Shown here: positions 8,018 to 17,040 of the stretch, in pieces
How positions within the stretch are numbered: the stretch's first letter is position 1
How the letters are laid out: each line of letters starts with the position of its first letter
Assembly (NCBI GenBank): GCA_052161885.1
Contig: CP197396.1
Location: forward strand, 4,588,001 to 4,652,000
Length of the DNA: 64,000 bases
Reading direction: 5' to 3'
Origin: QKTW01 sp052161885
Lineage (GTDB): Bacteria > Bacteroidota > Bacteroidia > Chitinophagales > Chitinophagaceae
Position numbers and translations under genes: made by a program
The notes under the pieces: generated by a model
The model's input: only the letters and a program-made list of their open reading frames with translations
What the model was told of the DNA's origin: nothing
The model's database searches: none

Positions 8018-8707
8018 TTAATTGTGTTTGATTATTTCCAATGGAGTAATTCCTGCTTGTACAGCATATAAGGCCAGGCTTACCCTGCTGTTTACTTTAA
8101 GTTTCTTGAACAGGCTGTCCCTGTATCCCTCCACGCTCCTGGCGGTAGTATTCATATTCTTGGCGATCTGGGCATAGCTGAGGTCGCTGCAGCAGTATTT
8201 CAATACCTGCAATTCCTTTTCTGTAAAATTGGGCAGCTTTATTTCTTTGTTTTTTATTGCATGCAGAAACTGGCTGCTGACCAGCTCTGAGTGATAAATA
8301 CCGTTATTATAGATAGAAACAAGTGCTTTTTTAATGTCTGTGGGATCACAGCTTTTCAGGAGGTAGCCGTTCGCCCCGTTCAGGATCATACGGATTATAT
8401 ACAGTTCATGGTCAAAAATGGTGAGCACAAGTGTTTTCATGTTCGGCCACCTCTTTTTTATCTCTATTAAAGTATCAAAGCCGTTCATTTCCGGCATATT
8501 GATATCTATAATGCAGATGTCAGGTACATGCTCTGCCTGCTCCAGCTGCTTGAGCAGGTCTTTGCCGTTACCGGCTTCAATATCAACGGAAATTCCGCCC
8601 AACTCACCCATAAAGGTGATGATTCCCTTGCGTACAGTAGCATGGTCATCGGCATAGGCAACATGGATCACAGGTTCTTCTTTCATGGCGTAAACACGCT
8701 TTTTCAC
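8018..8707 (-). CDS. LuxR/NarL-family response regulator
   Basis: 229 residues. Receiver domain (about 12-135) with acidic pair in YADDH, phosphoacceptor Asp68 in CIIDINMPEMNG and the conserved Lys in GYLLKSCD. DNA-binding GerE/LuxR helix-turn-helix at about 160-222 (FTEKELQVLKYCC, SYAQIAKNMNTTARSVEGY). The conserved part begins soon after the second Met (residue 8, base 8686), which is an equally possible start. It heads a four-gene minus-strand operon ending in a HisKA_3 histidine kinase, its natural partner. It is divergent from the 1830-residue surface protein gene, with a 16-bp inverted repeat between them. Confidence 0.9.
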   Translation of the reverse strand: MKKRVYAMKEEPVIHVAYADDHATVRKGIITFMGELGGISVDIEAGNGKDLLKQLEQAEHVPDICIIDINMPEMNGFDTLIEIKKRWPNMKTLVLTIFDHELYIIRMILNGANGYLLKSCDPTDIKKALVSIYNNGIYHSELVSSQFLHAIKNKEIKLPNFTEKELQVLKYCCSDLSYAQIAKNMNTTARSVEGYRDSLFKKLKVNSRVSLALYAVQAGITPLEIIKHN

Positions 8708-8776
8708 ACGTTATTATTTAATATGTTCAATTCACTAATACGGATATCAAAAGTAACTGCTTGAATACAAAAAACG

Positions 8777-8816
8777 TACAGGTAAAAAACTGAATATTTG
8801 CAGTTTTTTGCCTGTA
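8777..8816. promoter_or_regulatory. Long inverted repeat in the divergent 325-base intergenic region
   Basis: TACAGGTAAAAAACTG (8777-8792) pairs with CAGTTTTTTGCCTGTA (8801-8816), 16 bp with one G-T pair, around an 8-base loop. It lies in the 8708-9032 gap between the divergent response regulator and the giant surface protein. The rest of the gap is AT-rich, with T runs at 8829-8837 and just before the 9033 start, and holds no ORF I would trust. It could be a terminator-like RNA hairpin on either strand or a dyad operator; the sequence alone does not decide. Confidence 0.5.
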
Positions 8817-9032
8817 GGAAACATTAACTTTTTTTTAAAATTTTACAATCACGCTTTTAAAAAAGTAGAATCTGGGAATGGGCAGAGAGAAGCAAGGCAC
8901 ATCGGAGATTTTTTTAACTTTTTAAAAGTAAAACCAATTTCGGCACCTGCAAAACCGGTTTTTTGCTGTTTCTGCGGGTGAAGAATACCTGTACTGTCAC
9001 TTTTTTTTTAACATAAACCAACCTGAACTGCT

Positions 9033-12000
9033 ATGAGAAAACAACTATTCTCCGTGTGTGCTGTGGTATGGATGCTTTGCCTTGGGCTACTGGCCAGGGG
9101 GCAAACGCCGATCACAATCAACGGCCCCGCTGTGGTATGCAAAAACAGCACCTGGACCTATTCGGTACCTTCTCCCACCTCCGGACTCAGTTATGTATGG
9201 ACACTCACTGCACTTGGAAATCTCTCTTCTCCTTACGGAAGTACTACAAATGTTCTATGGACCACTACAGGAACCACTACACTGCAGGTGCAGGGAAAAA
9301 ACGCTTCAGGCACCGTTATTGAACTCGGTACACTTCCTGTAACTGTACAATCCCTGCCTCAGCCATACATTACAACTGATTACAGGGTAGCCTGTGAGCA
9401 TCTGCCTGATCCCCGGAAAGAAGGCCAGCAACAGCAGCAGCAGCTTTTTGATGACAGCGGCTGCGTAAAAGTGTGCGAAGGCAGCTGGGTGACTTACACT
9501 GCCAACGGACAGCCGGGAAGTACTTTTCAATGGACTATCAGTGGCGGAACCGCGTTTCCTTCAGGTAATACCTGCCTTGTGCATTGGGGCGTACCCGGTT
9601 CAGGCTCCGTTTCTGTAAAAGAAACCACTTCTCCTGCGGGCTGTATAGGTACACGCAGCATTTGCATTGAAATTATAGGAAAACCACATTCCTCTTTCGG
9701 CACTTTACCAGACACTACCAAAACCCATATTACAGTATGTAATAACGAAACGGTACAGTTTATAGATCGCTCCTTCACGACCAGTGCATCCCCGATAGTT
9801 TCGTGGTACTGGGATTTTGGTGATGGAAACGGATTTGGAAGCAGTACCGGTGTCAATCCGTCACATACTTACCATTTTGATCCGTCAGGCTCCAACACTT
9901 ACCAGGTAATGCTGGTGGTGAAAAACCAATGTAACTGTACGGACACTTCATGGATGACGATAGATGTAAAAGATCAGGACGGCGTACAGATCGATTGTCC
10001 GGGCGTAGTATGTGAAAAAGATAAAGCACACTACCAGCTCAGGAACCCGATTTCATGCGGAAGTTATGACTGGTCTGTCTCTGGCGGAACAATCATTTCG
10101 CCAATGCCATACGGAGATAACATTGATGTACTCTGGGATAATGTAGATACCAGCGGATTCGGATATGTATATTTTGATGCATCTTCCTGCAGCCTGGCAT
10201 GTCCTGGTGTTACCACCGTAAAAGTGCCCGTAATACAAAGCAACGGTCATATCAGCGGCCCAACCATCGTATGTCCCAACAGCGCATTCCTGTATCATCT
10301 GCCGCAGTGGCCGGGTACGCTGTTTACATGGTCCGTAACATCATCTACCGGTGTTACCTGGAACAATACAGACCAGCCAAATGAACTGGTGATACATACC
10401 AATGGCGCAGATGTGATTAATATACACTGCGACTATAAGAATACGCTGCTCGGATGCGGCGGTTCTGCGGATCTTACTGTAAAAATACTTCCTCCCGTGT
10501 CTGTTACCGGACCTACGAAAATATGCGTAGGCAGTTCTGCAAACGATACACTGACTGCCGGCTATGTGGGCAATTGGGTATTGCAGCAGCCAAATGGCGG
10601 AACTCAGACCGGCACAGGTAATATATTCACGGGTTCTTATCCTATTCCAGGTACCTATACACTTAGTGTAAGCGGTCCTTTCTGCAGCCCGGCGCCTTTG
10701 GTTATTACCGCATATGCGCCGCCGCCGCCGCCAGACAGCCTGCTTGGTCCGGATACGGTATGCGCCGGTGTTACATATACCTTTACCGCAAAGAACAGTC
10801 AGCCGGGTACATTGTTCCACTGGTCTGTTCCTTCCGCCAATGGCTCATTTATCGGTGCATCTACGGGTAGTACTGTATCGGTACAGTTTACAGGTGCCGG
10901 ACCGTATGTGCTGCAGGTAGTGCGTGAACTTTCAGCTTCACCTCACTGCGCATCTGCACCGCTCACCAAAACAATTTATGCACCGAATGTTCATCCGCAT
11001 ATAACAGGGCCTGTAGTTGTCTGCCCTAACTCTTATGCCAACTATTCGGCCGGTTATTATAATGGCGAAGTTTATTCCTGGAGAATAGTATCGCCTACCT
11101 ACGGCAGCGTTGCTTCCGGTGACGGAACGCCGAATGTTTCAGTACTGTGGAATAATACAACGGTTACAGTAAATGCCCTGCTTATAGTAAAAGTGCGTAA
11201 ATGTACAAGCGAGTATTTAGATACACTGCATGTAACGGTACAGCCCGCGCCGGTTATGAGCCTGTCTGTTCCGGACAGTATATGCCGCGACGTACCGCTT
11301 CCTGTTACACTTAATATTGGTGGTACCGGTCTTACACTTGCAAACATCCATTGGGATTTCGGCGATCTGTATTCGACCAATACTACCATTGCAGGTGGCC
11401 CCGTATTCTCAACCAGTGTTTCGCATCCGTACAGCTCATTGAATAATGGTAATGTAAAATATACAATAGGTGTTACCATTACCAATCCTAACGGCTGTAC
11501 CAGCACAACAGTACTCACCGACTCCGTAGTAGTAAAACCTGCTCCGGTAGCATTTGTTACGCCTGTAGGTCCGCTTGTGCATTGCAACACAGGTTTCAGC
11601 GACAACCTTACTGCAACACTGCAGTCCGGTTACATACCTACATCACAGCTCAGCTGGTATAAAGCACCTAACCTGCTTCAGACTACATGTGGTATACCAT
11701 TGCCGTGCAGTACGTATGCAGCTACAGGCTTTGGCCAGTATTATGTTGTGGCAATGGGACAAAACGGTTGCAGCGATACTTCTAATATTGTTTCGGAAAT
11801 ACAGAACTGCGGTCCTTCATGTACCATTTCTCCGTCACCTACGGTTACTGTTAACCATACACAGTCCTGTGGTGCGGTTACCCTTACCGGCAGTTACAGC
11901 GCCGGCGGATACAATGACAGCTGGACATGGCCTTCAAATGCACAGGGTGTAAACGTAGTGCCTTCAACTGGCGGTTCTACACTTACGTGCAACTTTAATG

Positions 12001-14525
12001 TAGCGGGCAATTATACGTTCTATTATAATGTAACTTATACAAGCACATTAGGACAGCCATGCGTGGTGTCAGTACCGCATAATGTACTAGTGCCGCTTGT
12101 GCCGGACCTTCTGTGGGGCGTGACGTGTAACAGTACAGGTTACAACCTTACACTGCTTGATCACTCCACTTATTATCCGGGGTATACGCCTACTTACTTC
12201 AAATTCTCAATTAACGGTACGTATACCGGTAATAACACGGCAATAAGCTCTTATAATACAACAGTTGCCGCCGGAAATACTTATTTATTTACACTCCGTG
12301 TAGGCAATGCATTTGGCGATACCTGTACTATTTCCCGTACGGTGTACCTGGATTCACTGCCTGTAGCATCCTTCACTATGGCATCCAATGGCGATTGCGA
12401 AGGAGTGCCTATACACTTCACAAATACCAGTACGGGATATATCAGCCAGTTCTGGGATTTCGGAGACCTGGCACAGGTAACTGTCAACAACCCGGACAGA
12501 GTATATGCTTATCCGACGCTTCCGCCATTTACCTTCACACCGGTACTTACCGTGAAGAATGCGCAGGGATGTCAGAGTACAACCAGCCATATACTGAATA
12601 TTACACAAAACACGCTGTCTGCAACGGTAGCACCTCTTAATTCAACTATCTGCGAAGGTTCTACAGTAAACCTGGTATGTACGCCGTCAGGTGGTACTGC
12701 TCCGTTTAACTATACCTGGTATACAGATACGACCTTCCTCTTAAGCTCAACGCTGAATACCCTCAACATAGGTACCAACGGGTATTATTGGGTTAAGCTT
12801 AAAGATGTGCATCGTTGTGTTGCCAATACTACCGCCGCAAAAGTGAATGTGGTTAATGTGCCTGATGCTATCATCAGCGGCGATACACTGCAATGTCAGG
12901 GACAGGCCTTTACACTAAATGGCTATGCAGGTCCTGATGTGGTTACTTACAAATGGACAGTAAACTCCAATCCTGTAGGTGGTAATACGCCGGATCTTGT
13001 ACAATCCGGTTTGGCACCTGGTACTTACAATTACCAGCTTACCATTTATGTGAACAATCCTGCGGGAGGTACCTGCAGCAGAACCAGCTCTGTATTTCAC
13101 GTTACTGTATTTACTCCACCGGCACGTCCTGTGATCAGTTATAATGCTGTAAACTGCGCTACATACCAGCTGATGCTCAGCGCTACTTCTCCCGGCCCCG
13201 GTTCATTTACCTGGAGCAACGGCATGAGTGGCAACCCGATCAGCGTAAACGTTGGCGGTCCATACAGAGTATGGTTTACAGATCAGCATGGCTGTACCAG
13301 TGATACAGCTGTAGATGTGCCGAAAGATCCTAAAGGCTATCTCTGGGTGTTCCCCGAAGGTTGTTACAGCGTTTGCCTGCCACCGGGAGGTCTCAATATC
13401 TACGGACCGATCATACCGTTTGCTTACTGGGAATGGGATTACAATTATGCATTGTTCAATTCCGGCACCAACAGCCTGGTGACACCGCTTAATATCACCA
13501 ACCCGGGTGTATACGGCCTTACGCTGGACAACGGACTTTGCCAGGCCAGCAGCGGAAACATGTACCTGAGCCTGTTGCCGAATTGCGGCGGCAAATACGA
13601 TTGCAGTATGGTCAAGGTTGATCTCACAAAGATTAACTATGACGCAGATTGCAATATCTTCCCTGAATTCAACTTCAGTAACAGCACAGGAGCAAATGTG
13701 CCATATACTGTAACGACAAACATGGGTGGTATTGTTATCCCGCCAAGCGGCACAATGGCACCGGGCGGCGGCAGCTTCTCTGTACAATGGATACCACCAT
13801 CTTCATTCTCAGGTGGCTCTGTTACATTCACTGTTACCTTCATTCTGCCGGACGGCACCCGCTGTATCCGCGAATTCCAGACAAAGGTTCAGTGTGGTGG
13901 TCCCAAGATCGATTGCAGCATGTTGTCTGCACGTATTGCACGCATCACTTACGATGCCAGCTGTCACGTGTTCATAACATTTGCTTTGGGTAACGGAACT
14001 ATAGTACCGCTCCCTTACGCCATCCTGCCGCTCACTGGTGGCACTATGGTTCCGGGCACAGGTACTGCAGCACCAGGTGCAACATCTGTCACTTCTCAGT
14101 GGATCCCGCCTGCCGGCTTCGGTAGCGGAACTGCAAACTTCGCAGTGGTATTTACATTGCCTGATGGCACTCAATGTACCATCAAGCTGAAGGCAGTACA
14201 GATCAAGTGCCCGACCGGCGGACCAGTACAGCGTCATATACAGACAGGTGAGGACGATATAGCAGAAGGTAACACCCTGTTGCTCGCACCAAACCCTGCA
14301 CAGCAGACAACAGAAGTAGCGTACAGTTTCGGCGACGGCTCTTCTAAACATGTGCTGGAAGTATATGATGTAACAGGACGTCGTCTTGTAGACCAGAAAC
14401 TTCCTGATGAAAACCGCGGCAGCTATACACTTCATGTAGATGGCTGGGTAAGCGGAATTTACCAGGTGGTAATACGCAGTAACGGTGCAGCTGTGGCTAC
14501 GGCCCGGTTGAGCGTTACGCACTAG
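9033..14525 (+). CDS. Giant secreted PKD/Ig-like surface protein with T9SS type A sorting domain
   Basis: 1830 residues. Signal peptide MRKQLFSVCAVVWMLCLGLLARG, mature start near QTPITINGP. The body is a chain of beta-sandwich modules, many opening with a GPxxVCxxS-like motif (SGPTIVCPNS, TGPTKICVGS, TGPVVVCPNS). PKD modules carry WDFGD near residues 250, 773 and 1139. Two tandem modules of about 100 residues follow at 1518-1724 (separate entry). The C-terminus, about 1746-1830, is a T9SS type A sorting domain (LLLAPNPAQQTTEV, YDVTGRRLV, SGIYQVVI). Expected route: Sec export, crossing the outer membrane by T9SS, then anchoring or release. It could act in adhesion or sugar binding, but no catalytic domain is seen. 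A terminator follows at 14551. Confidence 0.9.
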   Translation: MRKQLFSVCAVVWMLCLGLLARGQTPITINGPAVVCKNSTWTYSVPSPTSGLSYVWTLTALGNLSSPYGSTTNVLWTTTGTTTLQVQGKNASGTVIELGTLPVTVQSLPQPYITTDYRVACEHLPDPRKEGQQQQQQLFDDSGCVKVCEGSWVTYTANGQPGSTFQWTISGGTAFPSGNTCLVHWGVPGSGSVSVKETTSPAGCIGTRSICIEIIGKPHSSFGTLPDTTKTHITVCNNETVQFIDRSFTTSASPIVSWYWDFGDGNGFGSSTGVNPSHTYHFDPSGSNTYQVMLVVKNQCNCTDTSWMTIDVKDQDGVQIDCPGVVCEKDKAHYQLRNPISCGSYDWSVSGGTIISPMPYGDNIDVLWDNVDTSGFGYVYFDASSCSLACPGVTTVKVPVIQSNGHISGPTIVCPNSAFLYHLPQWPGTLFTWSVTSSTGVTWNNTDQPNELVIHTNGADVINIHCDYKNTLLGCGGSADLTVKILPPVSVTGPTKICVGSSANDTLTAGYVGNWVLQQPNGGTQTGTGNIFTGSYPIPGTYTLSVSGPFCSPAPLVITAYAPPPPPDSLLGPDTVCAGVTYTFTAKNSQPGTLFHWSVPSANGSFIGASTGSTVSVQFTGAGPYVLQVVRELSASPHCASAPLTKTIYAPNVHPHITGPVVVCPNSYANYSAGYYNGEVYSWRIVSPTYGSVASGDGTPNVSVLWNNTTVTVNALLIVKVRKCTSEYLDTLHVTVQPAPVMSLSVPDSICRDVPLPVTLNIGGTGLTLANIHWDFGDLYSTNTTIAGGPVFSTSVSHPYSSLNNGNVKYTIGVTITNPNGCTSTTVLTDSVVVKPAPVAFVTPVGPLVHCNTGFSDNLTATLQSGYIPTSQLSWYKAPNLLQTTCGIPLPCSTYAATGFGQYYVVAMGQNGCSDTSNIVSEIQNCGPSCTISPSPTVTVNHTQSCGAVTLTGSYSAGGYNDSWTWPSNAQGVNVVPSTGGSTLTCNFNVAGNYTFYYNVTYTSTLGQPCVVSVPHNVLVPLVPDLLWGVTCNSTGYNLTLLDHSTYYPGYTPTYFKFSINGTYTGNNTAISSYNTTVAAGNTYLFTLRVGNAFGDTCTISRTVYLDSLPVASFTMASNGDCEGVPIHFTNTSTGYISQFWDFGDLAQVTVNNPDRVYAYPTLPPFTFTPVLTVKNAQGCQSTTSHILNITQNTLSATVAPLNSTICEGSTVNLVCTPSGGTAPFNYTWYTDTTFLLSSTLNTLNIGTNGYYWVKLKDVHRCVANTTAAKVNVVNVPDAIISGDTLQCQGQAFTLNGYAGPDVVTYKWTVNSNPVGGNTPDLVQSGLAPGTYNYQLTIYVNNPAGGTCSRTSSVFHVTVFTPPARPVISYNAVNCATYQLMLSATSPGPGSFTWSNGMSGNPISVNVGGPYRVWFTDQHGCTSDTAVDVPKDPKGYLWVFPEGCYSVCLPPGGLNIYGPIIPFAYWEWDYNYALFNSGTNSLVTPLNITNPGVYGLTLDNGLCQASSGNMYLSLLPNCGGKYDCSMVKVDLTKINYDADCNIFPEFNFSNSTGANVPYTVTTNMGGIVIPPSGTMAPGGGSFSVQWIPPSSFSGGSVTFTVTFILPDGTRCIREFQTKVQCGGPKIDCSMLSARIARITYDASCHVFITFALGNGTIVPLPYAILPLTGGTMVPGTGTAAPGATSVTSQWIPPAGFGSGTANFAVVFTLPDGTQCTIKLKAVQIKCPTGGPVQRHIQTGEDDIAEGNTLLLAPNPAQQTTEVAYSFGDGSSKHVLEVYDVTGRRLVDQKLPDENRGSYTLHVDGWVSGIYQVVIRSNGAAVATARLSVTH
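13587..14204 (+). repeat. Two tandem about 100-residue modules inside the giant surface protein
   Basis: Residues about 1518-1620 and 1621-1724 of the giant protein share a pattern: DCSM, then ITYDASCH / INYDADCN, GGTMVPGTG / SGTMAPGGG, QWIPP, and FTLPDGTQC / FILPDGTRC. The DNA similarity is partial, so this is an old internal duplication. The type A sorting domain follows it directly. Confidence 0.75.
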
Positions 14526-14550
14526 GAAACTTTGATTTTTGTAACTTAAA

Positions 14551-14585
14551 AACCATAGCGCCAACCGGCGCTATGGTTTCCTTAT
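14551..14585 (+). terminator. Intrinsic terminator after the giant protein gene
   Basis: AACCATAGCGCC (14551-14562) pairs perfectly with GGCGCTATGGTT (14567-14578) around AACC, followed by T-rich sequence. Confidence 0.85.
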
Positions 14586-14603
14586 TAAACATGTAATCTG
14601 ACT

Positions 14604-16574
14604 ATGAAAAAAAATGTACCTGTCATTAAATGGTTATGCAACAGCCTGCTTGCTGCGTTGTGTATTTTAAGCACGCACCAGGCCTACTCTCAGTCGTGGC
14701 AATGGGGACGGCGTGGCGGCAGCGCATACACCGGAACCAACACTTATCCGTACGAAGCAATTAAAGACATGGCGACAGACAGCCACGGCAATGTTTATTT
14801 TCTTGCTGTTGCCGAATCTTCGGGAAGTCCCGATCTTAATGGTGCGGCGCTCAGCGGTTTTGGCGGACGCGACATCCTGTTGGCAAGTTTTAACTGCAGC
14901 GGCAGCCTGCGTTGGCGGAAGATGATCGGCAGTTACACAGACGATGTGCCGGTTGCTCTGCGTACCGATGCTTCAGGACATGTGTATGTCACCGGCATTA
15001 TTCATGCACAAAATCCTTATCCTGCGCATTTCGGTACAGATACAACCTTACCTGTATCCAATGAAAAAGCACTTTTTATTGCACAATATGATACATCAGG
15101 TAATCTCGGCTGGCTACGTGAGCCACAGCCGGATACCACAGGAATAAACAGTACTTACCTGTACAAATCTTACGATCTTGCACTCGATCAGTCGGGGAAT
15201 ATATACATGCTGGCTTATCTGTACCCGGGACTGCTGTCTGGCGGCAACAACATTGTGGTAAACAGCGCCGGTGCGTACATACTTAAATATAATGCTCAGG
15301 GAAATTTATTACAGCTGTTACAGCCGCCGATGAACTGGGTACTTACAACCAATGGCAATTCTACAAACATCACTATAAATCTGATCTGCACGCCCGGGGG
15401 TAATTTCATTGTATCGGGGAATGTGAATTTCGGATATCCTCCGGTGTACTCCTTTACACTGGGCGGACAGGTGCAGACGCAATCCGGCTTTATTGCCGGC
15501 TTTAATACACAGGGGCAGCTTTTATGGCATCATCATTCAGACAGTGCGGGCTTTGGCTGCCGTCCTGTAACAGATGGACAGAACGGAGTTTATTTTGCCG
15601 GTGGAGGTATTAATGGGGCAATTTTCAATGGCTACACCATTTCCAATTCTGTATCCTCACTTACATATATCGTTCCGATGGTAATGAAAACAGATACCTC
15701 AGGAAATCTTATATGGGCCAAAAATGGCAGCTCCAATGCCAATGCCGGGGCCGATGCGCTCACACTGCGCGGAGGTGAAGTTGCGGTAGCCGGGGAATTC
15801 CCCGGTAAGCTTGTCTGGGACACAAAAAAGGTGGAAAATGTGCCTAACCAGGGATATGATATTTTCCTGGCACACCTGGATAAACAGACCGGAGCAATGC
15901 AGGGCTTTGATTCGCTTAAAAGTAATTTTGGGGTAAATGATTATCCGACTGCTATTACTTCAGATAATGCAGGGAATCTCTACCTGGGCGGCAGATTTGC
16001 GGGAGACCTGTACGTAGGCAGCCAGACGCTCATTAACTCCGGTGGGGACTTTGATTTTTTTGTGGCAAAATATGGTTATCCATGCAATTGCACAGCCCCT
16101 GTTTCAGCATATACTTCCTCATTGAGCAATCATACGGTAAATCTTACTTATAATGGTACGACTCCGGTAGACAGTGTACGCTGGAGTTTTGGTGATGGTA
16201 ATGCCGCTACCGGGTTGACCGTAAACCATACCTATACTTCAGCAGGATCTTACAGCGTGTGTGCAACTGCTTATAGCCAGTGCGGCACAGATGACAGCTG
16301 CCGGATGATACAAGTAGCAGCAGCAGTAGCGGGTGTGAGTCTGCCGGACGATGTGCGCGTATATCCCAACCCCGTCAAGGACCGGCTGACGATAGAAGCA
16401 GATAAAAAATATGAGATCACCCTCTTCGACGCATTGGGACGTGAAATGCTGAGAGAAAAGATTAATACACATAGCACAACTATCGGCCTGCAGCAGTTCC
16501 CGGCCGGAATATACCTGCTGCAGTTTACCGGTGACACAGGTCGTAAAGGAATGACGCGCATAGTAAAAGAGTAA
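14604..16574 (+). CDS. Secreted SBBP-repeat/PKD protein with T9SS type A sorting domain
   Basis: 656 residues. Signal peptide ending TLSTHQAYS-like (ILSTHQAYSQ), cleavage about residue 30. The N-terminal 480 residues hold repeated beta-propeller motifs of the SBBP kind (DSHGNVYFLAV, DASGHVYVTGI, DQSGNIYMLAY, DNAGNLYLGGRF). One PKD domain lies at about 495-575 (DSVRWSFGDGNAATG, YTSAGSYSVCATAY). The sorting domain is about 585-656 (VRVYPNPVKDRLTIE, FDALGREML, PAGIYLLQF). No enzymatic motif is seen. It follows the giant protein gene in the same direction but is separated from it by a strong terminator. A second terminator follows at 16602, so it is probably its own transcription unit. Confidence 0.9.
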   Translation: MKKNVPVIKWLCNSLLAALCILSTHQAYSQSWQWGRRGGSAYTGTNTYPYEAIKDMATDSHGNVYFLAVAESSGSPDLNGAALSGFGGRDILLASFNCSGSLRWRKMIGSYTDDVPVALRTDASGHVYVTGIIHAQNPYPAHFGTDTTLPVSNEKALFIAQYDTSGNLGWLREPQPDTTGINSTYLYKSYDLALDQSGNIYMLAYLYPGLLSGGNNIVVNSAGAYILKYNAQGNLLQLLQPPMNWVLTTNGNSTNITINLICTPGGNFIVSGNVNFGYPPVYSFTLGGQVQTQSGFIAGFNTQGQLLWHHHSDSAGFGCRPVTDGQNGVYFAGGGINGAIFNGYTISNSVSSLTYIVPMVMKTDTSGNLIWAKNGSSNANAGADALTLRGGEVAVAGEFPGKLVWDTKKVENVPNQGYDIFLAHLDKQTGAMQGFDSLKSNFGVNDYPTAITSDNAGNLYLGGRFAGDLYVGSQTLINSGGDFDFFVAKYGYPCNCTAPVSAYTSSLSNHTVNLTYNGTTPVDSVRWSFGDGNAATGLTVNHTYTSAGSYSVCATAYSQCGTDDSCRMIQVAAAVAGVSLPDDVRVYPNPVKDRLTIEADKKYEITLFDALGREMLREKINTHSTTIGLQQFPAGIYLLQFTGDTGRKGMTRIVKE

Positions 16575-16601
16575 TGCGGCCTGTGTTTTACAGCCAATCG
16601 G

Positions 16602-16637
16602 ATTCCCGCAGTGTAATGGCTGCGGGAATTTTTTTTA
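16602..16637 (+). terminator. Intrinsic terminator
   Basis: ATTCCCGCA (16602-16610) pairs with TGCGGGAAT (16621-16629) around a 10-base loop, followed by eight T. Confidence 0.85.
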
Positions 16638-16709
16638 ATTAAAGGACTACCCATACAACCCGGCAGGCAGAATAATGAATTAACTTTATACCTGGTAAAA
16701 CCATTACTA

Positions 16710-16946
16710 ATGTGGCAGGAAAAAGATAATACATTATACCGCAGATTTGAATTCAAAGATTTTTCAGAAGCATTTGCTTTTATGACACGCGTGGCACTGG
16801 AAGCAGAAAAAATGAACCATCACCCGCGCTGGACTAACGTATGGAACATCGTAGAGGTCTGGCTTAATACGCATGATGCAAATAATACCGTTACAGATAA
16901 GGATCATAAACTGGCAGGAAAGATCGACAAGCTGACGGATAAATAA
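16710..16946 (+). CDS. 4a-hydroxytetrahydrobiopterin dehydratase (pterin-4a-carbinolamine dehydratase)
   Basis: 78 residues, a short member of the PCD/DCoH family. It dehydrates 4a-hydroxytetrahydrobiopterin, recycling the cofactor of aromatic amino acid hydroxylases. The family signature is visible: EKMNHHPRW with His37-His38-Pro39, the Trp/Tyr position in VWNIVEVWLNTHD with His55, and the closing Asp in TVTDKD. It begins about 70 bases after the preceding terminator and is followed within 100 bases by an unrelated surface-protein gene. No aromatic amino acid hydroxylase lies nearby, so the partner enzyme is elsewhere or absent. It is slightly shorter at the N-terminus than the usual 90-110 residues; no upstream in-frame start adds conserved sequence. 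Confidence 0.88.
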   Translation: MWQEKDNTLYRRFEFKDFSEAFAFMTRVALEAEKMNHHPRWTNVWNIVEVWLNTHDANNTVTDKDHKLAGKIDKLTDK

Positions 16947-17040
16947 CCGGCAGACTGTTATGTCTCAGTCATTTTTCCCGTCTGCTCAAACGAATACTGT
17001 TTTTTATACGTCTTTTGTAGTCAGGAATACCCTTAAGTCA

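Noticed and set aside
13809..14564. 251-residue minus-strand ORF at the end of the giant surface protein gene
   Set aside because: Antisense to the sorting domain of the plus-strand gene and through its terminator.
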